A stretch of 64,000 nucleotides of DNA, taken from Streptomyces xinghaiensis S187 (lineage in GTDB: Bacteria > Actinomycetota > Actinomycetes > Streptomycetales > Streptomycetaceae). Numbering within the stretch: the stretch's first letter is position 1; the number at the start of each line of letters is the position of its first letter. The position numbers were made by a program, and so were the translations under genes. The stretch lies in contig NZ_CP023202.1 in assembly GCF_000220705.2 (NCBI RefSeq), positions 2,604,001-2,668,000 of the forward strand, in the 5' to 3' direction. Positions 25,996 through 34,545 of the stretch are shown here, piece by piece. A model generated the notes under the pieces. It made no database searches and was not told the DNA's origin. It was given only the letters and a program-made list of their open reading frames with translations.

Positions 25996-26517
25996 ATGCC
26001 CCCCACTCCGGATGTGACGACTCCCCTCGACCGCGGCCTTCTCGACGACCTCCAGCACCAGGTCGCGGTCTTCGCCCGGCGCGCGGAGCAGACCCGGCTC
26101 GGCGGCGTCGGACAGGTGCGGAACTCGATGGACCGCGCCGCCTACCTCCTGCTCAACCGCCTCGACCGGGAGGGCCCCATGGGGGTCAAGGCCCTCGCCG
26201 CCGGCATGGGCATCGACTCCTCGACCGTCACCCGGCAGGTCGCGCCGCTCGTGGACACCGGCCTGGTCAAACGGGCCTCGCACCCCGAGGACGGCCGTGC
26301 CGTCGTCCTCGAACTCTCCCCGCGCGGCCAGGCCCGGCTCGACGAGGTGCGCTCCTCCCGCCGGCAGCTGATGGCGCTGCTCACCGAGGACTGGACGGAG
26401 GAGGAGCGCACGCTCTTCTGCGGGCTGCTCACCCGCTTCAACACCGCGCTGTCCGCCCGCCACCACACGGTCGCGCCCGCGTCCCCGCAGGATGTGCCCG
26501 AGGTTCCGTCCTCCTGA
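25996..26517 (+). CDS. MarR family transcriptional regulator
   Basis: 173 residues. A winged helix spans ~45-115: Y-L-L-L-N-R-L, M-G-V-K-A-L-A, then I-D-S-S-T-V-T-R-Q-V (recognition helix) and the wing H-P-E-D-G-R-A-V-V-L-E-L-S-P-R-G. Flanking helices would dimerise. MarR proteins release DNA on binding small aromatic ligands. It is divergent from the threonine ammonia-lyase gene across 153 bp and may control itself and that gene. Confidence 0.9.
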   Translation: MPPTPDVTTPLDRGLLDDLQHQVAVFARRAEQTRLGGVGQVRNSMDRAAYLLLNRLDREGPMGVKALAAGMGIDSSTVTRQVAPLVDTGLVKRASHPEDGRAVVLELSPRGQARLDEVRSSRRQLMALLTEDWTEEERTLFCGLLTRFNTALSARHHTVAPASPQDVPEVPSS

Positions 26518-26660
26518 CCCACGCGGCACCCTCGCCGCGGCCTGCCCCGCCCCGGGCGGGCGCCGCGTCCGGGCCCCAGGGCCCCCGCCGCCGGGGCACC
26601 CTCCCGCCGGCCTCTTGACCGGCCACCCCGGCTGCCGTCCCATGGAGGGCGGGAGGCGCT

Positions 26661-27350
26661 GTGCGAGAGCGGTGGCTGGAGCAGGACCGCCGCCGGGCCC
26701 GGGAGTTCGACGCGTTCGTCGCGGGCGCGGCCGGCCGGCTGCTGCACACCGCGACGCTCCTCACCGGCGACCGGGCCGCCGCCGAGCGGCTGCTGACCGC
26801 CGCCCTGGCCCGCACCTACGCCGGGTGGGACCGGCTGCGCGGCGACGACCCGTACGACCTCGCCCGCCAGGAGCTCGCCGCCCGCTACGCGAACACCGCC
26901 TGGCGCCGGCGCCGCCCGCACGGCGGGGTCCTCGACGGACTGACCGCGCAGGAGCGGCTGATCGTCGTCCTGCGTCTGCACGAGGGGGTGCCCGAGGAGC
27001 AGACCGCGGCGCAACTGGGCCTGCCCGCCGACCGGGTGCGCGCGATCTGCCTGCGCTCGGTCTCCCTGCTGCGCTCGTCGTCACGCACGGCCCGGAGAGG
27101 CGGGCCGGAGAGGACGGAACGGGCCGCGGACGAACCCGTGGACGGCGGCGCGCCGGGCCGGGCGGCTCCCCGCACCGGGAGCGGTGACGCGGGCGGTGAC
27201 GCGGGCGGTGACGCGGGCGGTGACGCGGGCGGTGACGCGGGCGGTGACGCGGGCGCGCGGCGCCGGACCGGCGGCCCGGGCGGACGCGCCGCGCGCCCGC
27301 GCCCGTCCGCGTCCGGAGATGGCCGGGAGAGCGGGGGGAGCCGGCCATGA
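26661..27350 (+). CDS. Sigma-70/SigE-like protein with Asp-Ala-Gly-Gly repeat tail
   Basis: 229 residues from GTG 26661. The first ~140 residues resemble the short actinobacterial SigE-type ECF factors: an N-terminal helix set (F-D-A-F-V-A-G-A-A-G-R-L-L) and a region 4-like helix-turn-helix (L-T-A-Q-E-R-L-I-V-V-L-R-L-H-E-G, T-A-A-Q-L-G-L-P). Residues ~173-197 are a repeat of G-G-D-A encoded by a 12-bp tandem repeat, then a Gly/Arg-rich tail. Region 2 core-binding residues are weak, so it may be a sigma-like regulator and not a true sigma factor. It overlaps the next gene in ATGA. Confidence 0.65.
   Translation: MRERWLEQDRRRAREFDAFVAGAAGRLLHTATLLTGDRAAAERLLTAALARTYAGWDRLRGDDPYDLARQELAARYANTAWRRRRPHGGVLDGLTAQERLIVVLRLHEGVPEEQTAAQLGLPADRVRAICLRSVSLLRSSSRTARRGGPERTERAADEPVDGGAPGRAAPRTGSGDAGGDAGGDAGGDAGGDAGGDAGARRRTGGPGGRAARPRPSASGDGRESGGSRP
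27189..27248 (+). repeat. 12-bp coding tandem repeat
   Basis: Five perfect copies of GCGGGCGGTGAC plus a partial copy at 27181-27188, in frame within the sigma-like gene, giving (A-G-G-D)n. A unit of 12 bp keeps the frame whatever the copy number, so length variation between strains is expected. It is a minisatellite, not a CRISPR array. Confidence 0.9.
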
Positions 27351-27622
27351 GCCACGTCGAGCTCCCCGACCTCTCCGGCATACCGGACCACAAGGAGGAG
27401 ATGGTCCGGCGGATGCTCGACCGCCCGCATCCGCCGGTCCCCCCGGATCTGGCCGCGCGGGCCGCGGCCCGCGGGAAACGCGCGGTGGCCCGCCGCCGGA
27501 CGCTGCGCGTGCTGCTGCTCGTTCTCGCGGGCGCGGCGGTCGGCGCCCTCCTGCTCTGGGCGGTCGCCACCCAGCCCTGGTCACCGCCCGAGAGCACCAC
27601 GCCGCCGGTCGGGGGCCTCTGA
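27347..27622 (+). CDS. Small membrane protein coupled to the sigma-like gene
   Basis: 91 residues with one transmembrane helix at ~60-82 (L-L-L-V-L-A-G-A-A-V-G-A-L-L-L-W) after a soluble N-terminus containing H-K-E-E-M-V-R-R-M-L-D. The start overlaps the stop of the sigma-like gene. Topology and coupling recall membrane anti-sigma partners, but it is too short for a classical anti-sigma domain with Zn motif (no H-x3-C-x2-C). A membrane anchor or sensor for its neighbour is the likeliest role; unproven. Confidence 0.6.
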   Translation: MSHVELPDLSGIPDHKEEMVRRMLDRPHPPVPPDLAARAAARGKRAVARRRTLRVLLLVLAGAAVGALLLWAVATQPWSPPESTTPPVGGL

Positions 27623-27640
27623 CCCGGCGGACGCCCCGGC

Positions 27641-27660
27641 GCGTGCGCCGAGGCGCACGC
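27641..27660. terminator. Short hairpin between convergent genes
   Basis: GCGTGCGC at 27641-27648 pairs with GCGCACGC at 27653-27660 around a 4-nt loop, between the small membrane protein gene and the metB stop. Short but G/C-rich; could act in both directions. Confidence 0.4.
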
Positions 27661-27698
27661 CCGGCGCATGAACCGGCGCGCCGCGGGCGTCGCAGGGC

Positions 27699-28862
27699 TC
27701 AGCCCAGGGCTTGCGCCAGGTCTGCCAGCAGGTCGTCCGCCGCCTCGATACCGACGGACAGCCGTACGAGATCGGACGGCACCTCCAGCGCGGAGCCCGC
27801 CGCCGAGGCATGCGTCATCCGGCCCGGGTGCTCGATCAGCGATTCGACTCCGCCCAGCGACTCGCCGAGGGTGAAGAGCCGCGCCCGGTCGCAGACGTCC
27901 ACGGCCGCCTGCTCGCCGCCCGCCACCCGGAACGACACCATGCCGCCGAAGCCCCGCATCTGCTTGGCGGCGGTCTCGTGGCCGGGGTGGTCCGGCAGGC
28001 CCGGGTAGAGCACCCGCGTCACCCTGGGGTGTGCGGTCAGCATCTCGGCGACGCGCTCGGCGTTGGCGGTGTGCCGGTCCATACGGACGGCGAGGGTCTT
28101 GATCCCGCGCAGCACCAGCCAGGCGTCGAACGGCCCGGCGATGGCCCCCATCGCGTTCTGGTGGAACGCCAGTTCCTCGCCCAGCGCGTCGTCGTTCACC
28201 ACCAGGGCGCCGCCGACGACGTCCGAGTGCCCGCCCATGTACTTGGTCGTCGAGTGGACGACGACATCCGCGCCCAGGGCCAGCGGCTGCTGCAGATACG
28301 GGCTGGCGAACGTGTTGTCGACAACCAGCCGGGCGCCGGCGCCGCGCGCGACCTCGGCGACGGCGGCGATGTCCGTGATGCCCAGCAGCGGGTTCGACGG
28401 GGTCTCCACCCAGACCACCTTGGTCCGGGGAGTGAGCGCCGCCCGCACGGCCGCCGGGTCGGACGAGTCGGCGACGGACCATTCGACGCCCCAGCGCTCG
28501 ACCACCTTGGCGAACAGCCGGAAGGTGCCGCCGTAGGCGTCGTTCGGGATGACCACGTGGTCCCCGGGCCCGAGCAGCGTACGGAGCAGGCAGTCCTCGG
28601 CGGCCAGGCCGGACGCGAAGGCCAGCCCCCGGCGGCCCCCCTCCAGCGCCGCGAGGTTCTCCTCCAGCGCGGTGCGCGTCGGGTTGGCCGAACGGCTGTA
28701 CTCGTAGCCGCCGCGCAGCCCGCCCACGCCGTCCTGCTTGTACGTGGAGACCTGGTAGATCGGCGGTACCACGGCACCGGTGGCCGCGTCGGCCTCCTGT
28801 CCCGCGTGAATGGCAAGGGTCTCGAAGCTCGTGGCTCCGTGCTGCTGGTGCTGGTCGCTCAT
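27699..28862 (-). CDS. metB: Cystathionine gamma-synthase
   Basis: 387 residues from ATG 28862. Cys/Met-metabolism PLP enzyme: Y-E-Y-S-R near 53-57, A-Y-G-G near 109-112, D-N-T-F-A-S-P near 182-188, and PLP-Lys207 in S-T-T-K-Y-M-G-G-H. It joins O-succinyl- or O-acetylhomoserine to cysteine to give cystathionine for methionine synthesis. Gamma-synthase versus gamma-lyase cannot be fully separated by motif; the S-L-G-G-V-E-S-L-I-E-H-P context fits both. Divergent from the 29028 gene over 165 bp; I see no SAM riboswitch fold in that gap. Confidence 0.9.
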   Translation of the reverse strand: MSDQHQQHGATSFETLAIHAGQEADAATGAVVPPIYQVSTYKQDGVGGLRGGYEYSRSANPTRTALEENLAALEGGRRGLAFASGLAAEDCLLRTLLGPGDHVVIPNDAYGGTFRLFAKVVERWGVEWSVADSSDPAAVRAALTPRTKVVWVETPSNPLLGITDIAAVAEVARGAGARLVVDNTFASPYLQQPLALGADVVVHSTTKYMGGHSDVVGGALVVNDDALGEELAFHQNAMGAIAGPFDAWLVLRGIKTLAVRMDRHTANAERVAEMLTAHPRVTRVLYPGLPDHPGHETAAKQMRGFGGMVSFRVAGGEQAAVDVCDRARLFTLGESLGGVESLIEHPGRMTHASAAGSALEVPSDLVRLSVGIEAADDLLADLAQALG

Positions 28863-29027
28863 GGGCCCGAGAGTAGTACCCGGGAAGGCCGCGCCCGGAA
28901 CTTGAGCGCACCGCCCGCGAGTAGAGAGAGTGGGGGCGCGACACTGGGAGCGTGCCACGCCGCCCGGACCCGCGCGGGCCGCGCCCGACCCGCCACCGTG
29001 ACCGCACAGGACACCGACAGGACCTCC

Positions 29028-30134
29028 ATGGACATGCTCTTCCTGCTTCTCGCCCTGACCATGATCGGCGCCGTCCTGGTCGTCTTCCTGCGGCGCATGC
29101 GCGCCGGTGCGCAGGCCGCGGGGGGCTTCAGCGCCGCCACCGACCCGCAGCGCTACGGCTTCGCCCCGGTGGACCAGCTCGACGTACGGCTGCCGGGCCC
29201 CGACGAGGAACTGACCGGGGCGCTGGACGAACTGGCGCGCACCCAGGACTGGCGCCCCGCCCAGCGGCTGCTCGCCGCCACCGCCGACCACGAGCTGCGC
29301 TGGCAGCGCGTGCAGAGCCTGGCCGGCGCGGCCTCACACGAACTGGCGGAACGGCCCGGAGAGGGCGGCCGCTGGCTGCGGACCTGGCGGGTCGAGGCCC
29401 CGAAGGACGCCGGGGCAGCCGTGGTGCACGCCGAGTTCCTGGTGCACCAGGCCCGGCAGACGGCGGCCGTCTCCGGTGCCGGCTCGGACGAGCACCGGAT
29501 CATCCTGGAGGAGGCGCGCTCCGTGTGCGCGGACGCCGCGCTGCTGGCGCCCGGCGACCCCACCCCGTACATCGTCGAACTGGCGGTCGCCCGCGGTCTC
29601 GGCTACCGGCAGGCCGACTTCGAGGAGCTGTGGAGCACCGTCACCGCGCGTGCCCCGCACCACATGGGCGCACATCTGGCCGCGCTGCACTACTGGTGCG
29701 AGAAGTGGCACGGCTCGAAGGAACTCGCGGACGCCTTCGCCCACCGCGCGGCGGCCGCGGCCCCCGAGCGGAGCCTGCTGCCCGCGCTGCCGCTGTTCGC
29801 GGTCTTCGAACATCTGCCCGAAGTCAACACCGTCAGAAGCCTCTACCAAAGCGATGTCGTCACCAAGGCGGTCGAGGGCGCCCTCTACGCCGTCCGCGGC
29901 GCGCCCGCCGACCACCCGGTGATGCCGCACGTCCGGCATCTGCTGGTGTGGTTCCTGGTCCGCGCGGAGCGCTGGGCGGACGCGATCGAACAGCTGGCGC
30001 AGGTGGACGGCCACGTGGGCGCGGTCCCGTGGTCGTACGGCGCGAACCCGGCGGCGGAGTACGCGGCCCACCGCGCCATGGCCGTCGCGGGCTGGGAGTC
30101 CTCGGGCGGCACCCCGGCGACGATGCCGCACTGA
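29028..30134 (+). CDS. Membrane-anchored helical-repeat protein, unknown function
   Basis: 368 residues: an N-terminal transmembrane anchor (M-D-M-L-F-L-L-L-A-L-T-M-I-G-A-V-L-V-V-F-L), then an alpha-helical solenoid-like body with W-R-P-A-Q-R-L-L, A-E-F-L-V-H-Q-A and H-H-M-G-A-H-L-A-A-L-H-Y-W-C-E-K-W-H-G-S. The last motif recurs in the next gene (W-C-A-K-W-R-G-S), so the two are paralogues. Related soluble proteins without the anchor are common in Streptomyces and uncharacterised. A GTG 33 bp upstream is an alternative start. Confidence 0.7.
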   Translation: MDMLFLLLALTMIGAVLVVFLRRMRAGAQAAGGFSAATDPQRYGFAPVDQLDVRLPGPDEELTGALDELARTQDWRPAQRLLAATADHELRWQRVQSLAGAASHELAERPGEGGRWLRTWRVEAPKDAGAAVVHAEFLVHQARQTAAVSGAGSDEHRIILEEARSVCADAALLAPGDPTPYIVELAVARGLGYRQADFEELWSTVTARAPHHMGAHLAALHYWCEKWHGSKELADAFAHRAAAAAPERSLLPALPLFAVFEHLPEVNTVRSLYQSDVVTKAVEGALYAVRGAPADHPVMPHVRHLLVWFLVRAERWADAIEQLAQVDGHVGAVPWSYGANPAAEYAAHRAMAVAGWESSGGTPATMPH

Positions 30135-30335
30135 GCGGGGCCGGGCCCACGGCGTCCCGGTCGGGGCGGCACCCCGGAAAGGCGAGGATCGGCGCACCCT
30201 ATGATGCTGCCTGCCGGAAGGCGAAAATCCGTTCGCCCCGGGTGACACCGGGGGGAACACGCCCACGGATACCGAGCCGCCCTCGTCCAGGCGGACACCA
30301 CCACGAAACTGGCCTGGGAGGTCCGCGGGGCCCAT

Positions 30336-31010
30336 GTGGCACAGCACACGACCGCCCAGCAGTTCGAGGGGTTCCACGACCTGCTGATGCGGTCCCGCGA
30401 GCAGATCGCGCGCGCGGCCGCACTCGCCCCCGAGGACTCGGCCCCGCACGTAGTGGAACTCTGGACGGCTCTGGGCCTCGGCTACTCGCACGACCAGCTG
30501 CGCTCCCTGTGGTCCCTGATCACCGAGCGCGCCCCCCACCACTACGCCGCCCACTACGCCGCCCTGCAGTACTGGTGCGCGAAATGGCGTGGATCCGAGG
30601 ACCTGGCGCGCGAGTTCGCGGCCCGCGCCGCCGCCTCGGCACCCAGGGGCGCCCTGCTGACGCTGCTGCCGCTGATCTGGTGGTACGAGCACAAGGACGA
30701 CGACGCACGCAGCGGGGACTACCGGACCGCCGCGCTGATCGCACAGGTGGACGCCGCGCTGGAGGATGTCGCGGCAGCACCGGCGGACCACCCCCGTCTC
30801 CCGGAGGCCCGGCACCTGCTGGCCTGGTTCCTGGTGAAGCAGAAGCGCCACACCGCCGCCCTGGAACAGTTCCTCCTGGTGGACGGCTACGTGGACGCCC
30901 TGCCCTGGCGTTACCACACCCATCCGCAGGCGGTCCACTGCGCGGCCCGGGAGATCGCGGTACGCAGGACCCGCAAGGAGACCCTCAAGGTGCGCCGTCC
31001 CCAGAGCTGA
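30336..31010 (+). CDS. Paralogue of the preceding protein, possibly 5'-truncated
   Basis: 224 residues from GTG 30336. Its body aligns with the C-terminal two thirds of the preceding protein (E-R-A-P-H-H-Y-A-A-H-Y-A-A-L-Q-Y-W-C-A-K-W-R-G-S, R-H-L-L-A-W-F-L-V). In-frame family-like residues (V-Q-A-D-T-T-T-K-L-A-W-E-V-R-G-A) continue upstream to 30246, where a stop occurs without any start codon. The gene therefore seems to have lost its original 5' end and may use the GTG inside the old coding region. Confidence 0.6.
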   Translation: MAQHTTAQQFEGFHDLLMRSREQIARAAALAPEDSAPHVVELWTALGLGYSHDQLRSLWSLITERAPHHYAAHYAALQYWCAKWRGSEDLAREFAARAAASAPRGALLTLLPLIWWYEHKDDDARSGDYRTAALIAQVDAALEDVAAAPADHPRLPEARHLLAWFLVKQKRHTAALEQFLLVDGYVDALPWRYHTHPQAVHCAAREIAVRRTRKETLKVRRPQS

Positions 31011-31207
31011 CGCGCAGGGGCGACCCGCCCTGCCCTGCCCGAGCCGCGCCGCAGCCCGGCCGGGAGGCCGCGAAGAAGCGGGATCCGCCGCGCGCTCTCC
31101 GCACGGGCACCTGCGGCGGGAGGTCCCGGAGTTCCTCCGGATGCGGAATCCCCGGCCCGTCCCGTACGTTCACCAAAGCGGACACCACAGCCGAGGAGCG
31201 CCCGCCC

Positions 31208-31870
31208 ATGTTCTGGAACCGCACACCGCAACTGCCCACCCCCGAGCAGGCCCTCGAAGGCCGCCCGGAGCCGGGGTACACGGTCCCCGACCGCCACACG
31301 GTGCTCGGCAATCCCCTGCTGGGCCCGTACCCGGAGGGCCTGGAGATCGCGGACTTCGGCCTCGGCTGCTTCTGGGGCGCCGAACGCAAGTTCTGGCAGA
31401 CCCCCGGCGTCTGGACGACCCTCGCCGGCTACCAGGGCGGCCACACGCGCAACCCCGCGTACGAAGAGGTGTGCAGCGGCCTGACCGGCCACACCGAGGC
31501 GGTCCGCGTCGTCCACGACCCGGAGGCCGTCTCCTTCGAGGCCCTGCTCAAGCTCTTCTGGGAGTCGCACGACCCCACCCAGGGCTTCCGCCAGGGCAAT
31601 GACGTCGGGACCCAGTACCGCTCGGCGATCTACACCCACTCCCCCGCCCAGCAGGCGGCCGCGGAGTCCTCGCGCGACGCGTACCAGGCCGTCCTGACCG
31701 CCCGCGGCTACGGCACGATCACCACGGAGATCCTCCCGGCCGACACCCGCCCCTTCTACCCGGCGGAGCCATACCACCAGCAGTACCTCGACAAAAACCC
31801 GAACGGGTACTGCGGCATCGGCGGCACGGGTGTGTCCTGCCCGATCGGGGTAGCCCCGGCAGAGGGCTGA
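31208..31870 (+). CDS. msrA: Peptide-methionine (S)-S-oxide reductase MsrA
   Basis: 220 residues from ATG 31208. Catalytic Cys54 in G-C-F-W-G, substrate-binding G-H-T-x-N-P-x-Y, H-T-E-A-V-R-V, H-D-P-T-Q and Q-Y-R-S. It repairs oxidised methionine in proteins with thioredoxin as reductant. The resolving Cys residues lie near the C-terminus (Y-C-G-I-G, V-S-C-P). The 3' end is the left edge of a 2.3-kb island: a second, diverged copy of the last 15 codons plus stop lies at 34106-34153. Confidence 0.95.
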   Translation: MFWNRTPQLPTPEQALEGRPEPGYTVPDRHTVLGNPLLGPYPEGLEIADFGLGCFWGAERKFWQTPGVWTTLAGYQGGHTRNPAYEEVCSGLTGHTEAVRVVHDPEAVSFEALLKLFWESHDPTQGFRQGNDVGTQYRSAIYTHSPAQQAAAESSRDAYQAVLTARGYGTITTEILPADTRPFYPAEPYHQQYLDKNPNGYCGIGGTGVSCPIGVAPAEG

Positions 31871-32377
31871 CCGCCTCGCATGGGCTTCACGAACGTTGCG
31901 TCGTCTCAACACCCCCAGTATGCGGATTGTCTCCAATGCTTCTGCATGAGTTATCCACGGCGAAATTTATTCAATACGGTGCAACTGAGTAGCCCTCATC
32001 GATTCACGGGCCGCTTCTTGCTCCATCCGCAAACAATCAACCCCTCCTCCTTTCCCTCGGAACTCTTGCTTGCAAGCACTGAGGGTCCATCTCAACGTCA
32101 AGCCACCCCACATCTTCCGCAACTCCGCTATATCTTCACAGAATTCTTGACCACCTCCTCAAAGCAAGACGGAATACTCGCCGGTGGAGGGGATGCAGGG
32201 AATTGCACATCCCCTCCACTCCGCGCACAGCCGTAAGAGGCTGTCTCACGTGGCAAGTTCCGCAAGCTTCTCAGTGGCTCGGGGGTGTGGCCATGGCCGG
32301 GCTTCTGCACTGCCGGTCGTTGCGGTCCGCGTCCGGGATCTTGAGGCCACGAGTAGCCCGTGGCAGGCTCATGCCGC
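31871..32377. other. AT-rich, gene-free left part of the msrA island
   Basis: From about 31880 to 32210 base composition drops visibly towards 50% A+T, unlike the rest of the window, and no frame shows Streptomyces-like codon bias. It looks like foreign, non-coding or badly decayed DNA. The last 130 bp before the DinB-like gene return to high GC and probably contain its promoter. Confidence 0.6.
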
Positions 32378-32962
32378 ATGATCGATGAATTCGCGAAGAA
32401 CAGCCTGCACGGGCGACTGCGGCGGGACCGCAAGGCGCTGCTCTGGAAGCTCGACGGCCTGTCCGAGTACGACGCCCGCCGACCTTTGACAGTGACCGGG
32501 ACCAACCTCCTCGGCCTGGTCAAACACGTGGCCGGCGTCGAGGCCAGGTACTTCGGCGAGGTCTTCGACCGGCCGTCACCAGAACCGCTGCCCCGGTGGC
32601 AGGACCACGACGGCAGCGATCTGTGGGCGGCTGAGGACGAGGCGCGCGATCAGATCATCGAGTCCTACCGGCGCACATGGGAACACTCGGACGCGACGAT
32701 CGACGAGCTTGCCCTCGATGCCCCGGGCCACGTGCCGTGGTGGCCGGAGCCCTATGCCAACACGAACCTGTTCGCCATCCTGGTCCACGTCCTCGGCGAG
32801 ACCAACCGGCATGCCGGGCACGCCGACATCCTGCGCGAAGGCGTGGACGGCCGAACCGGGATGCGCCCCGAACACGAGATGCAGATCAATGAGGACGCCC
32901 GCACCGCCTACTGCGCGAAGATCGAGCAGGCCGCCAGATCGGCCGCATCAGCCGAGGCATAG
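32378..32962 (+). CDS. DinB family protein (DUF664)
   Basis: 194 residues. Four-helix-bundle DinB fold with the metal-type His residues: L-V-K-H-V-A-G-V-E near 50, and N-R-H-A-G-H-A-D-I-L-R-E near 150. In actinobacteria such proteins include thiol-dependent S-transferases using mycothiol or related cofactors; the substrate is unknown. It is the better-preserved of the two genes inside the island bounded by the msrA 3' ends, and lies convergent with the nuclease-like gene. Confidence 0.85.
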   Translation: MIDEFAKNSLHGRLRRDRKALLWKLDGLSEYDARRPLTVTGTNLLGLVKHVAGVEARYFGEVFDRPSPEPLPRWQDHDGSDLWAAEDEARDQIIESYRRTWEHSDATIDELALDAPGHVPWWPEPYANTNLFAILVHVLGETNRHAGHADILREGVDGRTGMRPEHEMQINEDARTAYCAKIEQAARSAASAEA

Positions 32963-33089
32963 AAGCCTGTCCCTGAAGTGCGGTTGAACGTCAGCAGTAC
33001 CTCGATAATCTTGCCGGGTACGGGATCGGCGTCACACGCTGCAATCATGCGGTTGCGGCCAACGCCGCTGTGCGTACTGGGCCCCGTTG

Positions 33090-33758
33090 TCATTCCCCGA
33101 TCGGCGCCGGACTGACGAACACGGCAAGGTAGCGAAACTCACCCCCAAGCCCGTCCAGAACGGAGTACGGCTCCCATGCGAGGGTGTATGTGCCCCGCAG
33201 CGTGCACGTGTTCGACTCGTGAGAGCCATCAGCCCACAACAGCGTCCCTGCGAGCTCACGTCCCTGGTGGATCCTGAAGGCGTGATCCCGAGTACGTCGG
33301 CGGTCGGGGTTGGGCGGATTCCACAGAGACGCCTCGTTGGTCAGCATGAAGGCGAGACCGTTTTGATCGGATCGGCGGCAGAAGCGCTCCAGCCTGGCTA
33401 TGTCTCGGACGAAGTGCAGGCGAGCAAGGTCGGTGGCGGCATGCGCCTTCAAGGCGTACCCCTCGGCTGGAGTACCAGCCGTTCCTGTCCAACCTCGGGT
33501 GAAGTACTTGAACTCGATCACGGTACGCGCCTCGGGCCCGATGCACAGCAGATCAAGGTACTCGGTTCTGTCGGACAGTCGCTGCGGCACCTCGAGTCTG
33601 GAGTGCATCTCCGGCGCCAGCTCCCAGAGCACCCGAGCAAAACTGTGCTGAAGGTCGGCTTCGGAATGGAAGACCGGCCTGTGCCGGCACATCTGCGCAA
33701 TGACCTCACGGATTGAGGTCTGTCCGGCAATGGTCTCGGAGCCGTCCATCGGTGCCAT
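33090..33758 (-). CDS. PD-(D/E)xK nuclease-like protein
   Basis: 222 residues from ATG 33758 (a nearby GTG is an alternative). Residues ~50-110 contain E-Y-L-D-L-L-C-I-G followed by T-V-I-E-F-K-Y-F-T-R-G-W, which gives the D...E-x-K pattern of a PD-(D/E)xK nuclease, with an upstream Glu in a helical part (E-A-D-L-Q-H-S-F-A-R-V-L-W-E). The C-terminal half resembles nothing I know. No methylase or partner gene is nearby. It may be a stand-alone defence nuclease or a decayed restriction component; codon use is less G/C-biased than in core genes, as expected for acquired DNA. Confidence 0.55.
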   Translation of the reverse strand: MAPMDGSETIAGQTSIREVIAQMCRHRPVFHSEADLQHSFARVLWELAPEMHSRLEVPQRLSDRTEYLDLLCIGPEARTVIEFKYFTRGWTGTAGTPAEGYALKAHAATDLARLHFVRDIARLERFCRRSDQNGLAFMLTNEASLWNPPNPDRRRTRDHAFRIHQGRELAGTLLWADGSHESNTCTLRGTYTLAWEPYSVLDGLGGEFRYLAVFVSPAPIGE

Positions 33759-34545
33759 GGTCACGGCGCCATTGAAGTGGTCTCTCGACGAACACTCAAG
33801 CCGTTGCCCGGTGCGATGCGTCGGCTTCCGCCGAGGCTTCAACCACCAGCTCGTCCAAACGAACTCGTGGAGGAGGTCGTGTGCCGTCCCTGTGGACACT
33901 CGATCACGCGAGTGGGCGATTCTGCCTGGCGCCACGATGCAGCTCCGCCCATGTCGCGGGGGCTGTCGGGCAGCGAGCTTTGATCGGGACGGCACCTGGG
34001 ACGACTCACTCGACCGAGCGTGGAAGGCAACCCCGCCGAAGGGGCACCGCTGAGGTCCCCAACGCTCCAGGGACGCCACGGGTCACACGGCAGCGCAGGC
34101 TCGCCAACACCGGAGTGTCCTGCCCGATCGGGGTGGCGCCGGCCGACGGGTGATCAGCCGGTGGATGGTCAGCCGTGGCCAGCGGCGATCGCGTCACGAC
34201 GGAGGTGGGGGGTGGGGTCACGGGTCCCGTTCCAGTCCCGGGCCGGCTGCCGGGGACCTTCCACACCCACCCCCCATGGCCGCCAGTCCCTCACGATCTC
34301 CGTCCGGCCGGTACCACGCACCGTATGCGGGACCGCTGACAACACGGCGCCGCCCGGGAAGCCCGGCCTCGTAATCACCCGGCGCACCGCAGATCCGACC
34401 GCCGGGGCTGGGGCGTGTCACACCACAGGACGCCGGGAAGCAGGTGGGCCTCTGCCTCTGCCCGTAGCCGGAGTCGGCCGTTCGTCCGCCTGCCCGCCCG
34501 CCTCACGAGCCGTCCTCGTCCACCGGTCCGGTCACCCGCGCGGGA
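33759..34545. other. Gene-free stretch holding the island's right end
   Basis: About 790 bp. It contains the second msrA 3' end at 34106-34153, which closes the island. From 34154 to 34545, between that end and the reductase gene, I see no convincing gene or hairpin. Confidence 0.5.
34106..34153 (+). repeat. Second copy of the msrA 3' end
   Basis: Encodes N-T-G-V-S-C-P-I-G-V-A-P-A-D-G and a stop, matching the true MsrA end (G-T-G-V-S-C-P-I-G-V-A-P-A-E-G) at 31823-31870. 39 of 48 bases agree, a 20-bp core (31832-31851 and 34115-34134) is identical, and seven of the nine differences are at third codon positions. It is therefore the end of a different, once-selected msrA allele. Confidence 0.85.

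Noticed and set aside
24592..26643. Threonine ammonia-lyase frame extended upstream by ~270 residues
   Set aside because: The extension is antisense to the MarR gene and not protein-like; the enzyme begins at ATG 25842.
27181..27256. CRISPR array
   Set aside because: The 12-bp unit has no spacers and lies in frame in a gene; it is a coding minisatellite.
28863..29027. SAM or cobalamin riboswitch upstream of metB
   Set aside because: No conserved riboswitch core or pairing pattern could be recognised in the 165-bp gap.
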